Below, piece by piece: positions 1 through 10,128 of a stretch of 64,000 nucleotides of DNA. Made by a program: the position numbers and the translations under genes. This DNA is from Neckera pumila (taxonomy: Eukaryota > Streptophyta > Bryopsida > Hypnales > Neckeraceae). The first letter of the stretch is position 1; the number at the start of each line of letters is the position of its first letter. The stretch is from assembly GCA_963969595.1 (NCBI GenBank), contig OZ018409.1, forward strand, positions 2,172,501 to 2,236,500, in the 5' to 3' direction. The notes beneath the pieces were generated by a model. The model saw nothing but the letters and a program-made list of their open reading frames with translations, was not told the origin of the DNA and did no database searches.

Positions 1-802
1 GGGCTCTAGCTCTGCACAGGTTCTGGTCCAGTCCGGTCAGCGCAAGGAATTGAGGACAAAGCGTAGGCTAGATATCATCCCCTCTCGTCATGATCCTCCG
101 GTTAGCCCTACACATGCCCCTGAGCAGCCTGCAGGGAATGAGGGCCCCAACATCTCCTCTCCTACTCCGTCCAGAGCAGAGGTTGCTGTGACGGGGACCC
201 CAAAAGCGACAAATGCGGCGTCCATTCTTCTTTCATGTTCAGTAGAGGGAGGAGCTGCTTCTGCCAAGGACACAGTCAGTGACATAGTGCCCCCCATAGC
301 GAAGTCTTCACCTGACGTACCTTTGCGGCCGGAGCGGTGCGTCGGTGCAATGGGAATTCTCTCGATCCCGGATGATCTTGCTTATACTTCTGAACCTCGG
401 GAGTCAATGGGGAAGGAGCCGATTACTAATGCAGCGGGAGATATCCCATTGCCTCAGGCACCTGATGTTCCACTGTCTGTGGAAATGGCCGATAGCATTA
501 TGGCAGATACAATGGCGGACCTCCCGCAAATGAATCCCGATGCGGCTGTACCGAAGGTGAATCCAATGATTGTTGTTCCACACCCGGGACGTACACATGC
601 TGACGTGGTTTCTTTGAAGAGTAGGTTTCAGGATCTTTTGAGTTTGCCAGATTTTCATGCTAGACAGACGCGCCATTTGGCGAGTAACAGCGGGTCCAAG
701 GTACCGGCCGCATGGGAGGCGCACTCATTTCTTTATGGCGACATTTTTCAAATTGCCTCTGACAGTGGACCAGTGGAAACAGAGGATCGAGCCGGAGGAT
801 AA
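1..802 (+). pseudogene. Disordered Ser/Pro/Thr-rich protein segment, left copy (5' truncated by window)
   Basis: Same reading frame as the exon at 48453-49319 in the right arm; its upstream exons lie outside the window. The product is Pro/Ser/Thr/Asp-rich with no recognisable fold over most of its length, then a more ordered tail around positions 600-760 (DVVSLKSRFQDLLSLPDF). The frame closes at TAA 800-802, but the frame two bases away stays open to 866 and gives a basic stretch (RESSNRKGQGRKKPL), so a frameshift near 740-780 probably separates this exon from the phosphatase-like segment that follows. No function can be assigned. Confidence 0.55.
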
Positions 803-908
803 GGGGGTCGTTCGCCAGCGAGAATCGTCGAATCGGAAGGGGCAAGGGAGGAAGAAGCCCTTGTGAAAGGTACTTCATTTGACACCTTCCGTAGTTCTAG
901 GGGTTTGA

Positions 909-1628
909 TTGAAGTTCGCTTTGCTTTTACATGGACTTGTTTCTAACTGGGATTTGCCTTACTTGACTGTAAATTGTGGTGGACCTTCAACGACGCAGCC
1001 AAGTACATTGGAAAAGGTAGCTCGGCGAAAGTATTCTGTGGTCCTTGACTTGAATGGAGTGCTTCTTTATAGGTCATACGAGCGTAATAAATTGCATGTT
1101 GTGCATCGCCCTGGTATCACCACGTTTCTGAATTGGCTGCATTATAGAGCGGATGTTACATTCTAGAATAGTGTTACTCCAAATAACATGGACAATTTGT
1201 TGGACATTATCCTCGCGGATTGTTCCTTTGGCCGTCGAGATGTCATTTGTTTGTGTCAAGGGGCATGCACGAAGTCCACGTACAGGGCCCCATCTGCACC
1301 AAATAAGCCGGTTTTCTTGAAAGATCTGTCAACATTTGCGAACATGGCCGGTTTGTCCACATTGGATAACATTATTCTAATTGACGACAGTCCAGAAAAG
1401 AGCATCTCGAATGATGCACATAACGTTGTTTTTCCTCAGTCTTTTCGCGGTGAGCTGCTCAACAACTACCTCTGCATGCAGTTGATGCCGTGGCTTGATG
1501 GCCTCCTTCTTTCAAATGAGGCGATGCCCGGGTATGTGAAGGCGAATCTCCTTTCTAGTGGGCAGAATGCAGTGGAACAAGATTCCACATTGGGCTGGGC
1601 AATCATTACCGGAATTCAGCGTCGTTGA
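909..1628 (+). pseudogene. FCP1/NLI-type HAD phosphatase-like segment, left copy
   Basis: Two collinear ORFs in one frame (909-1166 and 1188-1628) are separated by a single TAG at 1164-1166. The first holds the HAD motif I region (VVLDLNGVLLYRS) and an HRPG segment; the second holds KPVFLKDLSTF and the acidic HAD motif IV region IILIDDSPEKS, followed by a phenylalanine-proline segment as in plant FCP1-like proteins. In that family an aromatic Trp normally sits where the TAG lies, so TGG to TAG is the likely lesion. Motif I reads D-x-N rather than D-x-D, which would remove the usual general acid, as in several plant relatives. Functional phosphatase activity is unlikely. Its mirror copy is 47627-48346. 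Confidence 0.75.
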
Positions 1629-1648
1629 TTTCTATTGGCATAGGGCTT

Positions 1649-2498
1649 CATCGGGATATTTCCCGTTGCTGGAGACGACAGTTTTTTGGAATGATATTCT
1701 ATCATCGTCAGAGTACAAATTGTAATTCTAATTGTAAATGTTGTTGTAAATTCTTGATCAGAGATTTTCCTGAACCTGTAATTGTCAAATTGTCAATACA
1801 TTAGCAAATATGGATCATGAGGGAAGTGATACTTCTTGACAATTCATTGCATATGCACACTCGTTGTTCATGAATGGTTCCTCATTTACACCCAATATGA
1901 ATTCTATGTTTGCTTTTCAATTACTGTTTACATGCACAGTGTTTGAGCTGTCCCGTCATTCCTTAGCAAGGACTCGCGACCATGTACTTGTAGCTCGTAG
2001 TTCGGATGCAAGATATTGCATCTCATACTTGTTGAGTTTCTTCTGTCTTACATTACCGCATTACAAATTTGTAGGCACACTTCCATGTCCTCGATATCCA
2101 GTTTGTATACAATAATGTAAGAGTGTATTTCTACTGTATTGGGAGATCTCCCATTGGGCAGGGGTTCTGCGTCAAATTCAGTGTCCATTTGAACCTCTTG
2201 AGATCTACCATTTACAAGATCTGCATAATGTGAGTCTCCTTTTTAAGCTTGCCGGGAGATCTTTTGTTGTTTAGCGGTTCTCAATGACGTGGCTGTACAT
2301 TCTTAATTCAATAGGAGATCATTAATTACTTGTTTACTTCTTTTCAGTGTAGTAATAAAACAGAGGGATACTTCTCGTTGTTTACTGCCTCTAAGTGAAG
2401 TGACTGTGCATTCTAAATTGATCGGGATACCTCCTGTTCTTTGAAGGTTCTCAATACAGTGAGTCCCCTTTGGAATAACATCGAATAATCTCTCGTTC
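1649..2498. repeat. Cluster of degenerate 20-bp palindromes, left arm
   Basis: Members of the palindrome family with consensus CATCGGGAGATCTCCCGTTG lie at 1649-1668 (CATCGGGATATTTCCCGTTG), 2137-2156 (TATTGGGAGATCTCCCATTG), 2361-2380, 2420-2439 and 2479-2498, with weaker matches near 2251 and 2309. The stretch has no convincing coding frame and lies between the phosphatase-like segment and the next ORF; the best reading is an intron or intergenic spacer of the block. Mirror copies lie at 46757-47606. Confidence 0.8.
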
Positions 2499-2547
2499 TT
2501 TAGGGATTTAGTCCTCTTCTGTCTGACGAGTTGACTTCCTTGTTGTG

Positions 2548-3040
2548 TTTTGTTTGAGCAAGAGGCGGCTGTCGTTGTTCTTACAGGTGCTTTATGCGTT
2601 GAAGGTGGTGCTTTGGATCTTCCGGAAATAATCGACGTTCCCTCTGGTTTTCATGACTTTCTTAGTCAGTTGCTTGAACGTGCTCACTGTGGGTTGTATT
2701 CCTCTATGCATTTGACTACTTTGGAGGTGCTTATGCGGCGTCTTCTCCCGCGAAAGACTTGGAAGGGGTTTCAGTTTTTTGCCGGTTCAAACGTTCCTAA
2801 CAAAAATAATCCTTATTCACACCGTGGGGGATTACTGAACCGGATCTTAGGTAGCCCTAGACTGCGCAACATTTTTTTGGATCAAACTATTGTGGTACTT
2901 CAGATCCTCTTGAATGGCCACGTGCTCATTTAATAGGTCCCTCCATAGACGTGAGGGATGATATTGATCTCCTGAAATTAGAAGATCCATGGTATGTACA
3001 GAAGGAGCTACTTATAGTTGGGAATTCTATTACGCATTAG
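2548..3040 (+). pseudogene. Unrecognised 3'-most ORF of the block, left copy
   Basis: An open frame begins after an acceptor-like TTTGAGCAAG near 2548 and encodes a mixed alpha/beta-looking sequence (VVVLTGALCVEGGALDLPEI, then LEVLMRRLLPRKTWKGFQFF). Near a T-run at 2874-2880 the sensible frame shifts: the original frame closes at 2933, while the adjacent frame continues (WPRAHLIGPSIDVRDDIDLL) to TAG 3038-3040. AATAAA at about 3129 could be a polyadenylation signal. I do not recognise the product. It is probably the last exon of the decayed gene block. Confidence 0.5.
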
Positions 3041-3227
3041 TCAAGTTCAATAGTTTAGATACTATAGGGATTGCCTTTCTTTCTTTTTCTGGGCAACTTC
3101 TTGATTGTGACCTTCTTTATTGGTGTTAATAAAATGTGGTGAACCTTCTTCACCTTTTCTTTACTTTCAAGTTTCATTCCACCGTGCCAACAATCCTCTT
3201 GTATGGTAAGTTTGAATGTGGGGATTA

Positions 3228-3565
3228 CATCGGGAGAATTCCAGATCCTTATTCTGCAAGGAGATACTAATGGGTCAGTGCTTACTTACTAGTCCTTGTA
3301 ATAATTTAAGTTGAATTATGTTTGGTTTCATTGGTTTCTTGCAACACTTAAGATCCCAAAGTCTGGGATGTGCACTACAACGGCAACTTTCCCAATGAAT
3401 CTTCTCTACTGTTATGTAGAATAAATGTACTATGGGTGAAATATCTTAGTTATTATGTTTCTTTGTCTTCTTCTTAAGTATGAACATGGTCTACTTCATT
3501 CTAATCTTCCCACTTTCATAGGCGTTGTGGTCTCGAAAACCAATACAACGAGAGCTCTCCCAATG
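3228..3565. repeat. Outlying palindromes near the element end, left arm
   Basis: Two clear family members, 3378-3397 (CAACGGCAACTTTCCCAATG) and 3546-3565 (CAACGAGAGCTCTCCCAATG), and one half-decayed member near 3228-3247. They lie downstream of the last ORF and within 400 bp of the end of the repeat arm. Confidence 0.65.
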
Positions 3566-3627
3566 TAGTCTTCCAGGACATAGTCTAAAATTACTTCTAA
3601 AGTCCAAAAGTAGTTAAATATGGCATC

Positions 3628-5380
3628 CTATCCCTTGTCTCTACCTTTGCCCTTCCCTTTGCCTCTGCCTACACCTTGGTTCGGAGATTTAGGCTTGGAC
3701 TTCGACTTATCCTTCCTAGTACTTCTAGCTCTTGACAAAGTTGAAGCTTTTACTTGCTTTCTTGAAGGGTCTTCTTCTTCTTCAATAATCGTGTCCTCTA
3801 TAGCTCTCATCTTCAGTCGGTCTAGCATTTCTTTTGTTCTAAGAGGATGTAGAAGTTTCACTTCCCCATCTTCTTTAACTTCCAATCTTCTTTCCACCTT
3901 TCTTCATCCTCCCATAACTTCTTTCCATAATAGAAGTTGTTAGCTTGAGGAGGTGAATTAGATGAGATTCTCTTTTACTCTCATAGTCCTCCCAATCATC
4001 GTCGTCATCTACACAATTCCACATTGAAAAGAGAAATAAATAATGAAAATGAAATGAAGCTAATTCACATGAGAAGTATACCCAAAACAAGAAACTAAAC
4101 CAAAAGAAGGAGACACCTATAATAGCATATTTTGTAATAAGCCAATCTTATAAAATATTTTTTAAGAAAAGAAAAACATGAAAAATAGAAAATTACGTTC
4201 AAAGAAGCTTAGAATTCTTTCCACTCTTCCTTTTTCTACCGAAATATGCCCGCAACACATGAATGAAATAAGACACATACACATGGGAGGAATCTTAAAG
4301 AATTGGACTACAAATTTGTAGTCTTTCATACAAAAGACTTTCAAATCATCAAGAAATCCCCTCTCCATGGCCTTTACTAAAGGAGAGGATTTCACATCTT
4401 CACTCATGGCTATGGAAGGAGGAATGGACGCCTTCTCCGTCTCAAATTTGGATTGAATATTGGTTTCAATCCTTCTCTTAGCGTTTGCTTTTGCATTTTT
4501 TTTCATTTTCTCTCTTACTTGTAGTCCTTCTTGCTTCTTTGGCACTCTCATCTCTGTTCCAAACATTCTTCTTCTTTAGAGCCATAATAACTTGAATGAA
4601 ATCTAAACATCACACAAATGTCACATGTACTAAGAAGCAACCAAAAAATATTCCAAATGTTCTCAAGAACACAATGCATTCTAAACCCTACACCTAAAGG
4701 TTAATAAACTCTAGAAGCTTGTAGAAAACAACATTACTTCAAGCTCAAGAATTGTAAAACTATAAATTACATACTATCTAAACCTATAGTTTATACCAAT
4801 TGAACAACAATTGAATACAACATCAACATCTAGGGATCAAGCCCTATAAAGAAATCCTGCAATTCCAACTAAGTACCCTACATTGTCCTTTGCTAAAGGA
4901 TAGAGTAGTCAAAATACTAATTTCTATGCTGATCAAAATTACAAGTAAAATTGAACACTACCTCCATTGCCAAATGAAATTGTAATTGTTTCATTGACAG
5001 ACGTAAAATCGCAACCTAATGAAGTAAAGATCATAATTCACTGAAATTCACAATCAATTATCCAATTACAACATTTACATAGCATATACACAAACAAAAA
5101 CATACCTACAGAGCGTGCGTTGAAGAAGGCCGCGTGTGATGAAGACACCTCTTCAAGGTGCGATGAAGGCAATGAAGCACGATGAAAGAGTACGTGCCTG
5201 TTTGAGAACAGGGGTGCAAGATTGAGAACCGGGGTGCAAGGGAGTAGATATTTGGTGGGCTGGTGGGTAAAGAGGAGGGCGAGCAAGCAGGCAGGGGGCG
5301 GGGGTCTGGAAGATGCACAGGAGGTGGAAGTCTGGAGGAGGGGGTTGTAGGGGTTCTTTTTTTTTCCTTTAAAATACAAT
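3628..5380 (-). pseudogene. Possible degraded multi-exon gene, unrecognised
   Basis: On the minus strand there is a GC-rich leader (5380-5105) ending in a donor-like CTGTAG|GTATG, a Lys/Arg/Glu-rich stretch starting at ATG 4583-4585 and followed by a donor-like CAA|GTAAGAG near 4513, an Asp/Glu-rich patch at about 4016-3960, and a terminal Lys/Gly-rich ORF at 3897-3628 (GRGKGKGKGRDKG) ending in TAG 3628-3630. Pieces sit in different frames, so it is either spliced in a way I cannot establish or broken. The terminal stop codon is only one base from the inverted-repeat arm boundary. No family recognised. Confidence 0.3.
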
Positions 5381-7080
5381 ATAATGCGAAGTTACAACGA
5401 AGTATCTAGCTTTTGGAGACACACTTTGTAATTGCACATACATTGGATATCCCAATATAACACTATTTACCAATGAGGCAAGGGTCCCTTTTGCATCCTT
5501 GAAAGGTGGGACCCTACAATGAATAAAATTGTCTTATACAGCTCCTGAGCCAACTCCACTCCTTGAATTAATTGATAAGTCTCTTGTGGGCATTTAACTA
5601 AGCATAAAACCTTTCTAGCATAGAGAGGATCCATTGCATGGTTATACAATGCTATGCATCTTGCAAACACATTGCTAAGGGCTACTGTACACTGCGGTGG
5701 AGAAGTGCACCGGTTGGTCAAGAGGTTTTGGCCAAGACATGGTTATTTTTAGGCAACCAATGGGATGTTGACTAAAATGGAAAGACAATTAAATAATGCC
5801 TTAAGATGTCTTGCCCAATTTTAGTATAAACACCAACCGGAGAAGTCTTATCCTAGATAACTTCACAAATTGAAGTCTACAAGCTAACTTCAGTAAGAGG
5901 AGATTTTAAACCGGCCTCATTAGAAATTGTAACCCCTAATGGTCTCCATGAACATATTTTGTACATTTAGGGATTGTAATAAACTTTGAGAAGCTATAAT
6001 TTTTGCATCTAGTGCCCAAATTCAATAAAACTTCTTGGAAAAAATTTGTCTACTTGTCTAAATTGTATGATAAACTTTTAAATTTATTTAAAATGTATTG
6101 AATTTTTTATAATCATTTAAGTACATGGAGTTCCATTGTGCATTGTAATAATGTCTTGATTTTGAACTTTGAATACCTTCTAAACATTCAAAACAATCTA
6201 GATGGATATGAAAATTTCACCACAATAATTAGACTTCAATAAAAATCTAGTCCAATAAATTAAATTGAAAACTAACATTGAATGAAGGTCAGAGATACAA
6301 GCCCCCAAAGTTGCATCCATCAAAATGTCGTTTTGGATGACCTAAAATTAAACCTCTAAACTTTGAATGGCTCCCAAAAAATCCGTACATCTTGGATTGA
6401 TCTAAAAATTTACCTCACAAACTACAAGAAAGAGCACAAATTTCTCAACAAGTTTTATTAAATTTGAAAATTCGATGAAAAAGTTACACCATCTTGAATT
6501 TGTCATAGGAAATTATATTTTAATGAAGTTGGAGTTCTCCAAAGGTCAAGTTTCTTATCCGGGGGCTGAAGTTGCCTAAGAGACTTGACCTCCAGAGAAC
6601 TTCCTTACAAAAAGTGCTACCATATTGGCAACCATGTCAAATTTTCATCCATATTTGAAGTTCTTTACTAGATAGGTCTTGGCTGTAATGTAAACCCAAT
6701 CTTGTGAAAAATGAAATTTGCTCCAATCATATTGTTCCATTTTCCTACAACTCTTATTTAGTGCATGCACTTCTCTGTGCACGTCTCTGCTATAGTGTAA
6801 AGCAACCTTTTGTAGACAACTTCTATATAAAACTAATGTTTAATTAATTATGGACAAGTAAATCCATCAGTGGCCTATAAAACATTTTCCACTAAAATCA
6901 ACAATTATTCATAGATGAGAAAGACAGAGACATTGCAGAAAAATAGCAATCCAATGCTTTTCATTAAAGATAACTCCTAATTATAATTAAATTCCAAAGC
7001 TGATGAACAACAAGGAACTATATAACCACAAATTTTGAACTATAGCATATCCGTTGGAAAGTTCATAGAATTTTGAAGAA
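5381..7080. other. AT-rich intergenic DNA
   Basis: No coding frame that looks real. Short ORFs here (for example 5467-5721 minus) have no domain-like composition. Poly-A/T-rich and probably old, decayed repeat sequence. Confidence 0.6.
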
Positions 7081-7081
7081 G

Positions 7082-7390
7082 AAGTCACCAAGAAAAATTA
7101 ATCCATTCTTATCAAGTTGTCCATGTTCAATGAATTGTGCCAAAGCTTCACCTTAAAATATATCTAGCCATGCCTTTAAAAGGACTTCAAACAATCCGAG
7201 ACAGATTATATAGTTTACACTGGAAAACAATAAAAAGTTAGAGAACGCTTATTGGGGCAGAAGTCCATACATTTCCAAAGTAGTCACCAAAAAATTCCAT
7301 CCCAATTAGGTTGTCTTTTTTCAATAGATTGCGCCACTTCATAATGTATCTGGCCAAGCCTTTGAGAGGACTTCAAATATATGAGATAAA
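7082..7390. repeat. Diverged tandem pair, unit about 200 bp
   Basis: The stretch 7082-7200 (GTCACCAAGAAAAATTAATC onward, ending near GGACTTCAAACAATCCGAG) reappears in diverged form at 7281-7385 (GTCACCAAAAAATTCCATCC onward, ending near GGACTTCAAATATATGAG). Confidence 0.5.
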
Positions 7391-7419
7391 TGAACGAAAC
7401 AATACCAATAGAAATGTTT

Positions 7420-8130
7420 GCACAAAACACTTGCACTATTTGTTGCCTTTTGCAATAGTATTCATGATTTTTTTGGAGTACTTTAAAATTAGAAAAAATC
7501 AATTAATTAATTTTAAAAATATGGCTTATGTATACACCTTTAAGAGGAAGATAACCTTCAAAGGAAAAGCCTGGGAAAATTCTCTAAGTAGGAGAACTAG
7601 AAAAGTGTCAAAACTCAAGAAAATAAATACTATGATGTTTAAATTAGTTAAAAATAGGAAAAAGTTAATAAAAAAATTAGAAAATTTCATTTGAGCAATT
7701 CTATGGAGATGGTCATTCACCAAAGGAACCACCAAAAATATGTTTTACATTTTTTAAAATGCAAGTTGAATGAAGCTCACTTTGTGGACTTCTACACCAC
7801 ATAAAATTAAGTATTATTAGAATTGCTTTAGGCCATGGCTATAAATCTACTAGAAGACCATTTCTTCCAAATTTCAGCTCCAAATTTGTTTTCTGGGGTA
7901 CTAAATAGTACTAAAAATCCCAAAATTGGCAAGTGTGACATAATATTGGGGGCCAACATTAAATAGTAAAACGTTTTTAAAAATTTCCAAAAAATTATAA
8001 AAGATGTATAATAGTCATAGATACGTTGTTTATGAATTTTCAGTCATTTGGAGCCAAAATGCAAAATTGATAGCCAAAATACTAATCAACAAGCATTGTG
8101 TTACAGAAAATAGTACAAGTGTGTTTGGAA
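7420..8130 (+). repeat. Family C dispersed repeat copy (relative of 44578-45283)
   Basis: Collinear similarity with 44600-45270: shared blocks include an ATGGCT(T/A)ATGTA region followed by an AAGATAACCTTCAAAGGAA-like block, a GAGAACTAGAAA block and AAGAAAATAAATACT. The ORF at 7311-7694 is a by-product of AT-rich repeat sequence, not a gene. Confidence 0.6.
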
Positions 8131-9357
8131 TAATGTGACTAGTGTTTGAAAACTAGAGTTCCCGGAATGTAACAACTGTATAGATGGTCAAAGAATCTCA
8201 AGTTGATGTTCTTCAGAAGAAAGAAATGCACGACTGTTGGAAACATAATTGAGATGAAAAGGAAGTGTATTCTTGGAAGAAAAACACTAGCGTGCGGAGG
8301 GGGAATTCATTGTGAACATTATCTGGACTCATGTATTTTTGTCAATAAAACGTTCCTCCACAATGTGACCATCACTATCCACATCAGTCCCTCATTCTTG
8401 CATGCTTAGATCCAGTTTGGTTGCATCCGCGCTTGTCCATTGTACTGTATGGCATCACCAACTGCGCGGTGACTCAACGGCTCTGCCACAATGGTGTCTG
8501 CTAGCTGAGACTAAGTTACTCCTGTACATGGAGGATCTAGTTCCACAGCCCAAAAATGAAGTACCACGCTGAGTCTCCTCTTCCCGGTCAACTTTAGTAA
8601 ATGAATACATGATTTCTCTGATTATTCTGTATACTTTTGTAGAGAAGCCGTTCTCAAAGCCTTTCGCCCTTGTAGTTGCACAATAGTTTCACCTCCAATG
8701 AGTGCTTTTGAGTGTTTTGTAGGCAAATGACTCATACAATGTCACAAAAGATGGTTTCCACAATGACCAACATGTCCTAGGGTTAAACATGAGTTGGATA
8801 TAAACTCATTGACAAGTTATACAAGTAGATGGAAAATCATCCAATCATTTTTCAATGTGACAATAAACTGTTTGAGCTTCACATATACAAGAACGATCCA
8901 GGATCAACAGAATATACACACGCAGATGTCAACTCAGCTGCGCTACAGCAGCTCTACTCCTGCAATTCCTAGCGGCTCCTTGACACCTGTGTCTGCGCTG
9001 TCGGTGCATCAGAGATGAAATATCGATACCACTTCAACAGAAGACCAATCCAGCAATAACTCTCATCTGCAACAAGCTTGCAACAACTGAACAAGTGTTA
9101 GCCATGAACTTCTAGTCAAATTGAATCGAGTTAGCAAAGCTTAAAAAGACACACAGGGAATTCCTCTCTAATCAAACTCACTAGATCCCAAACTAACGAC
9201 TATGTCAAAGTTTGAATGAGTTCTAAGTGTGCTATAGTCAGCAATAGAGAAGAAAAAGAGAAACACAATCCAGAATAACATTCAAGAGGTCAAAGAAAGA
9301 GTGAATGATGGAATTTAAACAGTACCTTGATTCTATGCTGAAGAGTGCTGTTGCAAT
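8131..9357. other. Intergenic DNA upstream (left) of the SDR gene
   Basis: Moderate GC between 8200 and 9050 but no convincing frame; ORFs at 8203-8409 and 8794-9018 lack recognisable features. The right-hand part, 9060-9357, should include the 3' untranslated region of the minus-strand SDR gene. Confidence 0.5.
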
Positions 9358-10128
9358 TTAACGAGCAGAGGCAATGCCGCCGTTAGCACGAATGACCTGC
9401 GCATTAATCCAACCCCCCTCACTGCTCACCAGAAACAGAACAACACTAGAAATATCTTCAGGCTCTCCCATTCTCTCCAGCGGCGCCTGCTTCTTCGTCA
9501 TTTCGATCTGCGCCTCCGTCTTCCCCCTGAAGAAAAAATCCGTGGCTACAGGACCGGGGGAGATGCAGTTCGCCGTAATCTGCTTTCCCCGAAGCTCCTT
9601 CGCCAAGATTAGGGTAAACGTCTCCACCGCGGCTTTACTTGAAGCATACGCGGCGTAGTTCGGCAGCAACGTACTCACAACCGTCGTAGTAACGTTGACG
9701 ATCCTTCCGCCACTCGCAGGGGGAATCCGAGACGCCGCTTCTTTCGAAACAAGAAACGTGCCTTTCGTGTTGACAACGTATACCTTGTCCCATTCCTCTT
9801 CAGTCGTGTTGACGACGCTCGGGAGGTGGCTGAGAATCGTGCCTGCACAGTTCACCACGATGTGAGGTGCCCCGAATGCGGCCTCGGATTGCTCGAAAAG
9901 AGCTTTCACCTCGACCGCCTTGCTCACGTCCGCTTTGACAGCAATCGCCTTCGCTTTCGATCCTTTGATTAATGCGACGACTTCGTTCGCTTTCGCCTCA
10001 TTGCTGGCGTAATTCACAACGACGTTCACGCCTTGCTTCCCGAGGAGAATGGAAATGTCGCGGCCGATGCCTTGAGACCCGCCCGTGACGATCGCCGTCT
10101 TTCCGGACAAGCTCAACAGGCCTGCCAT
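9358..10128 (-). CDS. Short-chain dehydrogenase/reductase, NADPH-dependent aldehyde reductase-like
   Basis: An intact, intron-free 256-residue SDR. The Rossmann cofactor motif TGGSQGIG spans residues 15-22, the NCAG motif 93-96, the structural Asn is N120, and the active-site pair is Y161 and K165 (YASSK). The SPGPVATDFF segment (190-199) and the GGWINAQVIRANGG tail (238-251) closely match plant aldehyde-reductase-like SDRs such as Arabidopsis At3g03980 as I remember it. The residue 13 before Tyr, normally Ser, is Thr148 inside a TTT run. Expected role is NADPH-dependent reduction of reactive carbonyls in cytosol or plastid; no clear transit peptide is visible. The ATG at 10126-10128 gives the normal family length. 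GC content is well above the flanks, as expected for a host gene. Confidence 0.93.
   Translation of the reverse strand: MAGLLSLSGKTAIVTGGSQGIGRDISILLGKQGVNVVVNYASNEAKANEVVALIKGSKAKAIAVKADVSKAVEVKALFEQSEAAFGAPHIVVNCAGTILSHLPSVVNTTEEEWDKVYVVNTKGTFLVSKEAASRIPPASGGRIVNVTTTVVSTLLPNYAAYASSKAAVETFTLILAKELRGKQITANCISPGPVATDFFFRGKTEAQIEMTKKQAPLERMGEPEDISSVVLFLVSSEGGWINAQVIRANGGIASAR

Larger units (their letters stand above)
1..3626. repeat. Left arm of a long inverted repeat (partner 45629-49254)
   Basis: Position x here pairs with position 49255-x in the right arm. All stretches compared by eye (around 1-60, 1800-1860, 2100-2340, 2460-2560, 3420-3540) are identical after reverse complementing, and all ORF translations match exactly, including shared stop codons. 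The homology ends sharply at 3626/45629, just past a common ATGCCATATTTAAC (read on the minus strand here). The outer end lies beyond the window start, so the arm is at least 3626 bp. The shared inactivating mutations mean the two copies separated after the genes decayed, or that one copy is an assembly product. Confidence 0.95.

Noticed and set aside
3620..3943. Plus-strand ORF of 107 aa
   Set aside because: Shadow of the Lys/Glu-rich minus-strand frame; its Leu/Pro/Ser repeats are the complement of that low complexity.
7311..7694. 127-aa plus-strand ORF as a gene
   Set aside because: It lies inside the family C repeat, is Lys/Asn/Ile-rich from AT-rich DNA, and the related copy at 44.6 kb does not keep the frame.
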